From Odoribacteraceae bacterium (GTDB lineage Bacteria > Bacteroidota > Bacteroidia > Bacteroidales > Marinifilaceae): DNA of 12,804 bases. Of this stretch, positions 1 through 5,577 are shown piece by piece. Made by a program: the position numbers and the translations under genes. Numbering within the stretch: position 1 is the first letter of the stretch; each line of letters opens with the position of its first letter. The DNA is taken from positions 1-12,804 of the forward strand of contig JAIRXZ010000155.1 in NCBI GenBank assembly GCA_031267995.1, written 5' to 3'. The notes beneath the pieces were generated by a model. It was not told the DNA's origin. It saw only the letters and a list, made by a program, of their open reading frames with translations, and made no database searches.

Positions 1-42
1 AAGTTATTGTTTCATTCTTTGTTCCGCTTCAATCATTTCAGC
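1..42 (-). repeat. Leader repeat, copy A (inverted relative to 12151-12191)
   Basis: Read on the minus strand, this stretch matches 12151-12191 almost base for base: two substitutions and one single-base indel over about 42 positions. In copy B the element spans the 5' UTR between a promoter-like box and the start codon of a fimbrillin-like gene. Copy A is cut by the window edge. By analogy a start codon should lie about 10 bases beyond base 1, reading leftward. Similarity fades beyond base 43, with only a degenerate TATATCTC box (52 to 45) where copy B has TATATTTG. The match is seen directly; the leader role is inferred. Confidence 0.8.
4..36 (-). CDS. Conserved 10-codon upstream ORF, copy A (MIEAEQRMKQ)
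   Basis: This is a minimal reading frame from ATG (36-34) to TAA (6-4), encoding MIEAEQRMKQ. Copy B at 12156-12188 encodes MIVAEQRMKQ. The frame is intact in both. The two substitutions between copies within the frame give one conservative-position change (Glu/Val) and one synonymous Arg codon, and the single indel falls outside the frame. This may be a translated leader peptide or may simply reflect a recent copy of the whole leader. No family is recognised and translation is unproven. Confidence 0.35.
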   Translation of the reverse strand: MIEAEQRMKQ

Positions 43-282
43 TGGAGATATATGAACAATTTGTACGTATATTCCCCGAAAATGGATGCGAAAACAAATC
101 GTAAAATCGAAAAAAAGTCACCAGGCAAAGACTTTTTAACGCAAACAGATTGGAAATAGAAGCAGAAGTCGATCCATATCGCCTCCTCGCGGGGAGAGGG
201 GCAGTTGGTGGGCGGGTATCTCGGAACTTGAAAAAATTGGAACGAGTAGCTTGTTGTCCGCGGGGAATCAGAAAAAATCGTG
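43..282. other. Intergenic region without recognised gene
   Basis: These 240 bases lie between leader copy A and the promoter of the aromatic operon. Bases 60-170 are A/T-rich; bases 178-215 turn GC-rich, with an imperfect pairing of CTCCTC and GAGAGG around 182-198. Reading frames here on the minus strand run through AT-rich sequence, have no recognisable protein character and are not called. The region probably holds the divergent promoter areas for the leftward gene and the pheA operon. I see no RNA gene. Confidence 0.5.
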
Positions 283-290
283 TACATTTG
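283..290 (+). promoter_or_regulatory. Probable -7 box of the pheA operon promoter
   Basis: TACATTTG at 283-290 matches the Bacteroidetes primary sigma factor -7 consensus TAnnTTTG exactly. TTG motifs at 251-256 are candidates for the -33 element, but the spacing of about 26 bases is longer than the usual 19-21, so that half is weak. Transcription would begin near 295-298, about 20 bases before the leader peptide ATG and about 230 bases before pheA. Confidence 0.6.
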
Positions 291-315
291 CCCCCGTGAA
301 AAAACAAAACACGAT

Positions 316-390
316 ATGACACGCCGATTTTATCATAGCCTCTCCTATTATTACTTTTATCGCGACGAAAGTAAGACAGGACGCGTATGA
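316..390 (+). CDS. Aromatic leader peptide of the pheA operon (24 aa)
   Basis: This short ORF runs from ATG 316-318 to TGA 388-390 and encodes 24 residues. Seven are aromatic: Phe5, Tyr6, then the consecutive run Tyr11-Tyr12-Tyr13-Phe14-Tyr15 (codons 346-360). The operon downstream makes phenylalanine and tyrosine. The ORF begins about 20 bases after the predicted transcription start, after an A-rich stretch rather than a Shine-Dalgarno site, as expected in Bacteroidetes. Its stop codon lies just past the 5' strand of a predicted antiterminator (375-386). Such composition and placement are hallmarks of ribosome-mediated attenuation leader peptides such as those of enterobacterial pheL and trpL. 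The peptide itself probably has no function after translation. Composition and position are seen directly; regulation is inferred. Confidence 0.8.
   Translation: MTRRFYHSLSYYYFYRDESKTGRV
351..374 (+). promoter_or_regulatory. Dyad over the Tyr/Phe codons (possible pause hairpin)
   Basis: Bases 351-357 (TTACTTT) are perfectly complementary to 368-374 (AAAGTAA). The central ten bases pair except at two positions, giving a 24-base near-palindrome. It overlaps the stall codons of the leader peptide and abuts the antiterminator 5' strand at 375. It could act as the first (pause/protector) hairpin of the attenuator. Alternatively it could be a DNA operator, or reflect TActTTcg-like promoter boxes on both strands. 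Confidence 0.45.
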
Positions 391-431
391 CCCGGACGAA
401 ACGATATGCATGAACACGCGAGGATCCTGTC
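375..431 (+). promoter_or_regulatory. Predicted antiterminator stem of the aromatic attenuator
   Basis: GACAGGACGCGT at 375-386 can pair with ACGCG (416-420) plus TCCTGTC (425-431), forming twelve Watson-Crick pairs with a 4-nt bulge at 421-424 and a 29-nt loop. It uses the same bases (420-431) as the 5' arm of the stem at 420-449, so the two structures exclude each other. A ribosome stalled at codons 352-360 would leave 375-386 free and favour this stem. A ribosome at the stop codon 388-390 would cover it and favour the terminator-like stem. The complementarity is seen; the switch is inferred. Confidence 0.7.
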
Positions 432-449
432 AGAAATGGCAGGATCCTC
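420..449 (+). terminator. Terminator-like hairpin of the pheA leader (attenuator)
   Basis: The arms at 420-432 and 437-449 form 13 pairs, including one G-U, closed by a GAAA tetraloop (GNRA type). The stem is very stable on inspection. The following sequence TGCTTTAAT is only a weak U-tract, so termination efficiency is the least certain part of the model. It ends about 80 bases before pheA. The remaining leader (450-528) is AC-rich and unstructured, with repeated AACAAAC-like words, and probably serves ribosome loading at pheA. Confidence 0.7.
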
Positions 450-528
450 TGCTTTAATACCCGAACGAATAACAAACGCGCAAACAAACAACACGAACAA
501 ACAACACACACACGAATAACAAAGCACG

Positions 529-1380
529 ATGAAAAGAGTAGCCATTCAAGGAGTAGAGGGCGCCTACCACGAGATTGCCGCCCGCGCCTATTTCAAAGCC
601 CGCGGCGAGGAGGAGGTTGAAATCCTCCCCCGCGCCCGCTTCAAGGACGTGATCGCGGCCGCGCAGGAAGACGCCGGCATCACCGGCATCATGGCCATAG
701 AGAACACCATCGCCGGCAGCCTGTTGCAAAATCACGAGCTGATCCGGGTCAGCGGCCTGGTGGTGGTGGGCGAGCAAAAAACCCGCGTCACGCACACCCT
801 GGCCGCCTTGCCGGGCGATCGGCTGGAGAGCATCGCGGAGGTGCACTCGCACCCCATTGCCCTGATGCAGTGCGCCGATTACCTGGAGGCGATGCCCGGC
901 GTGAAGGTGGTAGAGGAGGAGGACACGGCGTTGAGCGCCCGCCTGATCGCGCAACGGGGCATGAGGGGACACGCCGCCATCTGCAGTCGGCTGGCGGCCG
1001 GGCTGCACGGCCTGGAGGTGCTGGACGAGGGAATAGAAACCAACAAGCGGAATTTCACCCGCTTCCTCCTGCTGTCCAACGCCGAGGCGGCGCGGGACGA
1101 GGAGGCCATCACCAAATCCTCCGTGGTGTTCACGCTCCCGCACGCGGAGGGGAGTTTGTCGCGGGTGCTGACGATCTTCTCGTTTTACGGTCTGAACCTG
1201 ACGAAGATCCAGTCGTTGCCCATCATCGGTCGCGAGTGGGAGTACCTCTTTTACGTCGACCTCACGTTCAACGACCCGCTGAAATACCGCCAAGGCGTGG
1301 AGGCCGCCCGTCCCCTCACGCGCGACTTCAACATCCTGGGCGAATACGCGGAATACCAGCACCATGACGAGCGCGAGTAA
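529..1380 (+). CDS. pheA: Prephenate dehydratase (PheA, monofunctional, ACT domain)
   Basis: The enzyme decarboxylates and dehydrates prephenate to phenylpyruvate in the cytoplasm, the committed step to phenylalanine. The 283-residue product has the two-lobed dehydratase domain at about 1-185, including IENTIAGS (57-64) and the catalytic Thr-Arg-Phe motif at 177-179 (NFTRFLLL). A C-terminal ACT domain follows at about 197-275, containing GSLSRVL (208-214) and NLTKIQSLPIIG (223-234). There is no chorismate mutase domain, unlike the enterobacterial fusion protein. The effector motifs known from classical PheA (GALV and ESRP) read GSLS and QSLP here, so Phe inhibition should not be assumed. ATG 529 is chosen because MKRVAIQGVEGAYHE is the standard N-terminus. 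The gene is first in the operon, behind the attenuator, and overlaps the aminotransferase by 17 bases. Confidence 0.95.
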   Translation: MKRVAIQGVEGAYHEIAARAYFKARGEEEVEILPRARFKDVIAAAQEDAGITGIMAIENTIAGSLLQNHELIRVSGLVVVGEQKTRVTHTLAALPGDRLESIAEVHSHPIALMQCADYLEAMPGVKVVEEEDTALSARLIAQRGMRGHAAICSRLAAGLHGLEVLDEGIETNKRNFTRFLLLSNAEAARDEEAITKSSVVFTLPHAEGSLSRVLTIFSFYGLNLTKIQSLPIIGREWEYLFYVDLTFNDPLKYRQGVEAARPLTRDFNILGEYAEYQHHDERE

Positions 1381-2539
1381 CCCATCGCCCTTCCGTCCGG
1401 CGCGGCGGATGGAGGCCATCAGCGAGTACTACTTCTCGCGTAAGTTGAAGGAGATCGCGGAGATGAACGCCGCGGGCGCGTCGATCATCAACCTGGGCGT
1501 GGGCAGTCCCGACCTGCCTCCCGGCGCGGAGACCATCGGCGCCCTGTGCACGGCGGCAACGGCGTCGGACGCCCACGGCTACCAGTCGTACGCCGGCATC
1601 CCGGAGCTGCGCCAGGCCTTCGCCCGCTGGTACGCCCGCTGGTACGGGGTGACGTTAGACCCTGGAAGCGAGATACTGCCGCTGGCGGGATCGAAGGAGG
1701 GCATCCTGCACCTCGCCCTGGCCTTCCTCGACCCCGGCGACGGGGTGCTGGTGCCCGATCCCGGCTACCCCACCTACACCTCGGCCAGCCGCCTGGCGGG
1801 GGCGCGGGTGATTCCCTACGACCTGCTGGAGCGGCGCGGGTGGCAGCCCGACTGGGAGGCGTTGGAGGCGATGGATCTCGCGGGGGTGCGGGTGATGTGG
1901 GCGAATTATCCCCACATGCCCACGGGCGCGCCCGCCACGCGGGAGACGCTGGAGCGTCTGGTGGCGTTCGGGCGGCGACACGGCATCGTCATCTGCCACG
2001 ACAACCCCTACAGCGTCATCCGCAACCGCCGTCCGGCAAGCATCCTGGAGGTGCCCGGCGCGCTGGAGACGTGCGTGGAGCTAAACTCCCTGAGCAAGTC
2101 GCACAACATGCCGGGATGGCGCGTGGCCATGCTGGCGTCCAACGCCCGGTTTGTCTCGTGGGCGCTCAAGGCCAAGAGCAACATCGACAGCGGTCAATTT
2201 CGCCCCGTGATGCTGGCGGCGGCGCGGGCGCTGGATGCCCCGTCGTCGTGGTACGAGGAGAATAATAGGGCGTACGCCCGCCGGTCGGTCATCGTGGAGG
2301 CGATGGCTCGGCGGCTCGGCTGCACGCCCGCCCCCGGTCAGGAGGGGCTATTCCTCTGGTGCCGCGCCCCCGGCGGCGACGGTGAGGCGCTGGCCGACGC
2401 GGTTTTGCATCGCGCCCGCGTCTTCATCACGCCGGGATTCATCTTCGGGCGCAACGGCGCCGGGTACGTCCGTTTCTCGCTCTGCCGCGGGGAGGACGAG
2501 CTGCGCGAGGCCGCGCGCAGGATCAACGATAACATGTAA
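1364..2539 (+). CDS. Class I/II PLP-dependent aminotransferase (probably aromatic)
   Basis: This is a 391-residue fold-type I aminotransferase. Visible motifs are SEYYFSRKLKEI near the N-terminus (20-31), GYQSYAGIPELR (72-83), a glycine-rich PLP phosphate contact (AGSKEG, 108-113), NYPHMPTGAP (181-190), the cofactor Asp in CHDNPY (213), Tyr216, the Schiff-base lysine in SLSKS (Lys245), and the substrate-carboxylate Arg region near GYVRFSL at the C-terminus. Its position between pheA and tyrA suggests that it aminates phenylpyruvate and 4-hydroxyphenylpyruvate, or prephenate. The homologous Bacteroides operon gene is usually labelled aspartate or LL-diaminopimelate aminotransferase-like, so specificity is inferred from context. 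ATG 1364 overlaps the pheA end by 17 bases; Met16 (1409) is an alternative start. Tight overlap implies translational coupling. Confidence 0.9.
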   Translation: MTSASNPSPFRPARRMEAISEYYFSRKLKEIAEMNAAGASIINLGVGSPDLPPGAETIGALCTAATASDAHGYQSYAGIPELRQAFARWYARWYGVTLDPGSEILPLAGSKEGILHLALAFLDPGDGVLVPDPGYPTYTSASRLAGARVIPYDLLERRGWQPDWEALEAMDLAGVRVMWANYPHMPTGAPATRETLERLVAFGRRHGIVICHDNPYSVIRNRRPASILEVPGALETCVELNSLSKSHNMPGWRVAMLASNARFVSWALKAKSNIDSGQFRPVMLAAARALDAPSSWYEENNRAYARRSVIVEAMARRLGCTPAPGQEGLFLWCRAPGGDGEALADAVLHRARVFITPGFIFGRNGAGYVRFSLCRGEDELREAARRINDNM

Positions 2540-2550
2540 AAACCAACACC

Positions 2551-3324
2551 ATGAAAATACAAATCCTCGGCGCCGGCAAGATGGGCGCCTTCTTCGCCGA
2601 CGCGCTCAGCGTCAATCACGAGGTGGCCATCCTCGACCGCCGGCCGGAACGCCTCCGCTTCACCTACCACTGCGCCCGCATGGACGATCCGCGGGAGATC
2701 GCCGACTTCGCCCCCGACCTGCTGCTCAACGCGGCCACCTTGCGTTACACCGTCGACGCCTTCCGCCAGGCGTTGCCCTACTTGCCGCCGGCCTGCATCC
2801 TCTCGGACATCGCCTCCGTCAAAACGGGCTTGCGGGAGTTCTACGAGGAGGCGTCGCGTCCCTTCGTCTCCACCCACCCGATGTTTGGCCCCACGTTCGC
2901 CAACCTTGCCAGCCTGTCGTCGGAGAACGCCATCATCATCGCCGAGTCGTCGGAGGCGGGCAAGGCCTTCTTCCGCGAGTTATACGGATCGTTGAACCTG
3001 AGAATCTTCGAGTACTCCTTCGAGGAGCACGACGAGACGATCGCCTACTCGCTCTCCATCCCCTTCGCGTCCACGCTCGTCTTCGCCTCCGTGATGAAGC
3101 GTCAGGAGGCGCCCGGCACCACCTTCAAAAAGCACATGGAGATAGCCCGCGGCCTCCTCTCCGAGGACGATTACCTGCTGACGGAGATACTCTTCAACCC
3201 CCACACCCCCCGCCAGCTGGAGCAGATCAGGCACGAGCTGGCGACGCTCCTGGAGATCGTCAAGGCGCGCGACCCGGCGGCCATGCGGGAGTTCCTCCGG
3301 GGCGTCAGGCAGAAGATCGAGTAA
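2551..3324 (+). CDS. tyrA: Prephenate dehydrogenase (TyrA)
   Basis: The 257-residue product oxidatively decarboxylates prephenate to 4-hydroxyphenylpyruvate, the tyrosine branch. It has an N-terminal Rossmann fold with GAGKMG (7-12) and Asp29 at the end of the second strand, which favours NAD+ over NADP+. SDIASVKT (85-92) and HPMFGP (109-114) are family motifs of the active site, and an all-helical C-terminal half follows. It carries no chorismate mutase or ACT domain. The gene starts 11 bases after the aminotransferase stop and is last in the operon. Its TAA lies one base from the converging glmS stop codon, with no hairpin between them. In well-known Bacteroides operons a DAHP synthase/chorismate mutase gene precedes tyrA; it is absent here. 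Confidence 0.92.
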   Translation: MKIQILGAGKMGAFFADALSVNHEVAILDRRPERLRFTYHCARMDDPREIADFAPDLLLNAATLRYTVDAFRQALPYLPPACILSDIASVKTGLREFYEEASRPFVSTHPMFGPTFANLASLSSENAIIIAESSEAGKAFFRELYGSLNLRIFEYSFEEHDETIAYSLSIPFASTLVFASVMKRQEAPGTTFKKHMEIARGLLSEDDYLLTEILFNPHTPRQLEQIRHELATLLEIVKARDPAAMREFLRGVRQKIE

Positions 3325-3325
3325 A

Positions 3326-5161
3326 TTACTCCACGGTGACGGACTTCGCCAGGTTGCGCGGCTGATCCACGTTGCACCCGCGCGCCACGGCCACGTGATA
3401 CGCAAACAGTTGCAGCGGCACCACCGCCAGCAGCGGGGAGAGCGCCACGTGGCACGGGGGGATCTCGATCACCTGGTCGGCCAACCCCCGGATCTCCTCG
3501 TTCCCGCGGGTGGCGATGGCGATCACCTTGCCCCCGCGCGCCTTCACCTCCTGGATATTGCCTGCCGTTTTGTCGTAAAGTTTATCGCTGGTAGCTATCG
3601 CGAACACGGGCATCCGTTCGTCCACCAGGGCGATGGGGCCGTGCTTCATCTCGGCAGCGGGATATCCTTCGGCGTGGATGTACGATATCTCCTTCAGTTT
3701 CAGCGCCCCCTCCAGCGCAACGGGAAAGAGGATGCCCCGGCCGAGGAACAGGGCGTTGGGCGACTCCTTGTACAGCTCGGCGATCTCCTTGATCCTCCCC
3801 TCCTGCTCCAGCACGGTAGCAATCATCTCCGGCACCCGCGTCAGCTCGCTCACCAGGGCGCGATACTCCGCGGCATCCAGCACCCGCCGCTTGCTGCCCA
3901 GGAGGAAAGCCATCATTGCCAGCACGGTAATCTGCGACGTGAACGCCTTGGTGCTGGCCACGCCGATTTCGATGCCGGCGCGGGTATAAACGCCCGCCTC
4001 CGTCTCGCGGGAGATCGACGACCCCGCCACGTTGCATATTCCCAGGCAGGTAGCCCCCGTTCCCTTCACGCGGCGGATGGCTGCCAGGGTGTCGGCCGTC
4101 TCGCCGCTTTGCGAGATGGCAATCACCAGGTCGCCCTCGCCCACGATCGGGTCGCGGTACCTGAACTCCGACGCGTACTCCACCTCCACGGGCACGCGCG
4201 CGTACTCCTCCAGCAGGTACTCGCCCACCAGCGCCGCGTGCCACGACGTCCCGCACGCCACGATGATCACCCGCCGCGCCTCCACCAGCCGGGGCATCAC
4301 GTCCAGGATGCCGCCGAGGACAATCTTGTCGCCATCCGCCGCCACGCGCCCGCGGAAGGTATCCGTCACCGAAAACGGCTGCTCGTGAATCTCCTTCAGC
4401 ATGAAATGCGGGAACTCCCCCTTGTCGGCGTTGGCTATGGAGAGCTTGATAGTCTTGATCTCCGGCGTCTTCACGTCGTTATACAGATCCTTCAGGTCGA
4501 GCGCCGAGGGGGTGATGACGGCCACCTCCTCGTCGTTCATGTAGATCACGCGGTCGGTATACTCTATAATAGGCATCGCGTCCGAGGCGAGAAAGTACTC
4601 CCCCTCGCCCACGCCAATCACCAGCGGGCTACCCTTGCGGGCGGCCAGCAGCTTGCCCGGTTCGCGATCGCAGAGGATCACCAGACCGTACGCGCCCACC
4701 ACCCGCGTCAATGCCAGGCGCACGGCCAGCTCCGCGCTGACGTTTTGCTCCAGGTACGTGTCCTCGATGAGGTTGGCCAGCACCTCCGTGTCCGTTTCGC
4801 TGCGGAAAGTATATCCCCGGCGGACGAGTTCGCGTCGCAAGTGGGCGTGATTCTCGATAATGCCGTTGTGCACCACGTGAAAGATGCCGCGCTCGGAGGC
4901 GTGCGGGTGTGCATTCGCGTCGCTGGGTTCGCCGTGGGTTGCCCAGCGGGTGTGCCCCATGCCGATGGATCCCCCCACCTCCTTGTCGCGGGCGAGGGCT
5001 TGCAGATCCTTCACCCGCCCCTTGCACTTGTACACGCGGATGCCCCCGTTGGCGAGGGCGATGCCAGCGGAGTCGTAACCGCGGTACTCGAGACGTTGCA
5101 GTCCCTTGATCAGAATGGGGTAAGCCGTCCGCTCCCCCACGTAAGCAACAATTCCACACAT
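3326..5161 (-). CDS. glmS: Glutamine-fructose-6-phosphate aminotransferase (GlmS)
   Basis: GlmS makes glucosamine-6-phosphate from fructose-6-phosphate and glutamine, the entry step to UDP-GlcNAc for peptidoglycan and lipopolysaccharide. The 611 residues match the family's usual length. The N-terminal class II glutamine amidotransferase starts MCGIVAYVG with the catalytic Cys2, has RGYDSAGIA (27-35) and HTRWATHGEPS (70-80). Two SIS sugar-isomerase domains follow, with the SQSGETADT phosphate loop in the first and AEGYPAAEMKHGPIAL in the second. The C-terminus ends DQPRNLAKSVTVE, as expected. The start is fixed because Cys must be residue 2. No glmS ribozyme or riboswitch is apparent in the roughly 100-base leader. 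It runs convergent to the pheA operon with one base separating the stop codons. Confidence 0.97.
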   Translation of the reverse strand: MCGIVAYVGERTAYPILIKGLQRLEYRGYDSAGIALANGGIRVYKCKGRVKDLQALARDKEVGGSIGMGHTRWATHGEPSDANAHPHASERGIFHVVHNGIIENHAHLRRELVRRGYTFRSETDTEVLANLIEDTYLEQNVSAELAVRLALTRVVGAYGLVILCDREPGKLLAARKGSPLVIGVGEGEYFLASDAMPIIEYTDRVIYMNDEEVAVITPSALDLKDLYNDVKTPEIKTIKLSIANADKGEFPHFMLKEIHEQPFSVTDTFRGRVAADGDKIVLGGILDVMPRLVEARRVIIVACGTSWHAALVGEYLLEEYARVPVEVEYASEFRYRDPIVGEGDLVIAISQSGETADTLAAIRRVKGTGATCLGICNVAGSSISRETEAGVYTRAGIEIGVASTKAFTSQITVLAMMAFLLGSKRRVLDAAEYRALVSELTRVPEMIATVLEQEGRIKEIAELYKESPNALFLGRGILFPVALEGALKLKEISYIHAEGYPAAEMKHGPIALVDERMPVFAIATSDKLYDKTAGNIQEVKARGGKVIAIATRGNEEIRGLADQVIEIPPCHVALSPLLAVVPLQLFAYHVAVARGCNVDQPRNLAKSVTVE

Positions 5162-5270
5162 GTCGTTTCTTTTTTTTACTTGTTTTATTTTGGTTTATGT
5201 TGGTAATGCAGCGCCCGCGAGGGGCAATTGGCTGAAAAAAGGCCGTTTTGACCCGCGAAAGTATGCCATC
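5162..5270 (-). promoter_or_regulatory. glmS leader with candidate -7 box
   Basis: On the minus strand, TACTTTCG (5263 to 5256) fits the TAnnTTTG promoter consensus with one mismatch. A similar TACATTCG occurs before the guanylyltransferase gene. No convincing -33 box is visible. The leader of about 95 bases ends in an A-rich run (AAAAAAAAG) just before the ATG, which probably replaces a Shine-Dalgarno site. A small stem with GCCC/GGGC arms sits near 5212-5225. Confidence 0.4.
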
Positions 5271-5577
5271 AGCCGGCGGCGCGCTTTCCTGGGTCAGGAT
5301 TATTAGCCGGCGGCCGTCGGCGCGTTATCCTGGGTCAATATTATTAGCCGTCGGCCGTCGGGGGCTTATCCTGACCCAGAATTGTTCGCCAACGGCTGAT
5401 GGACTATTGTCGGGCGTCCAGACGGTCTGCCGACGGCCGACGGGGGGTTGTCGGGCGCCCCGATAGGTTGCCGACGGCCGGCGGCATACCGTCGCGTGTC
5501 GCGGACGACCCGCCGACGGCCGGCGGCATGGCGTCGCGTGTTGCCGACGACGTGCCGACGGCCGGCGGCATAGCGTC
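5271..5577. repeat. Degenerate 41-42 bp tandem repeat array, about 8 units
   Basis: Cores related to GCCGACGGCCGGCGG begin at 5271, 5305, 5346, 5387, 5428, 5469, 5511 and 5553. The spacings are 34, then 41 (four times), then 42 and 42. The core contains the nested palindrome CCGNCGG. Inter-core sequences fall into two subfamilies: units 1-3 carry CCTGGGTCA or its inverse TGACCCAG followed by ATTATT, and units 6-8 carry a GTCGCGTGT-type spacer; units 4-5 are intermediate. CTGGGTCA (5330-5337) and TGACCCAG (5372-5379) can pair. The array lies in the glmS/DUF4954 intergenic region and reaches the stop codon of the DUF4954 gene. Short frames through it show 14-residue periodicity only because the period is 42; I do not call them genes. 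Confidence 0.85.

Noticed and set aside
33..545. Several minus-strand frames of 62-157 codons before pheA
   Set aside because: They run through the promoter, the leader hairpins and the AC-rich leader; their composition (Cys/Phe/Val-rich) is what the complement of AC-rich DNA gives by chance.
2235..3365. 376-codon + strand frame over the aminotransferase end and tyrA
   Set aside because: It is a frame-shifted shadow of two recognised genes with Arg/Pro-rich nonsense composition.
4884..5109. Short + strand frames near the 5' end of glmS
   Set aside because: They are antisense shadows without start context or recognisable protein features.
3395..5206. 603-codon open frame on the + strand opposite glmS
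   Set aside because: It is fully antisense to an unmistakable GlmS, has low-complexity His/Arg/Gly-rich composition with no motif, and is explained by high GC and third-position bias.
5162..5270. glmS ribozyme/riboswitch upstream of glmS
   Set aside because: The leader is only about 100 bases and mostly A/T-rich simple sequence, with no conserved ribozyme core visible; glmS ribozymes are typical of Firmicutes.
5271..5577. CRISPR array
   Set aside because: Repeat cores are short and degenerate, the intervening sequences are themselves related to each other, and no cas gene is nearby.
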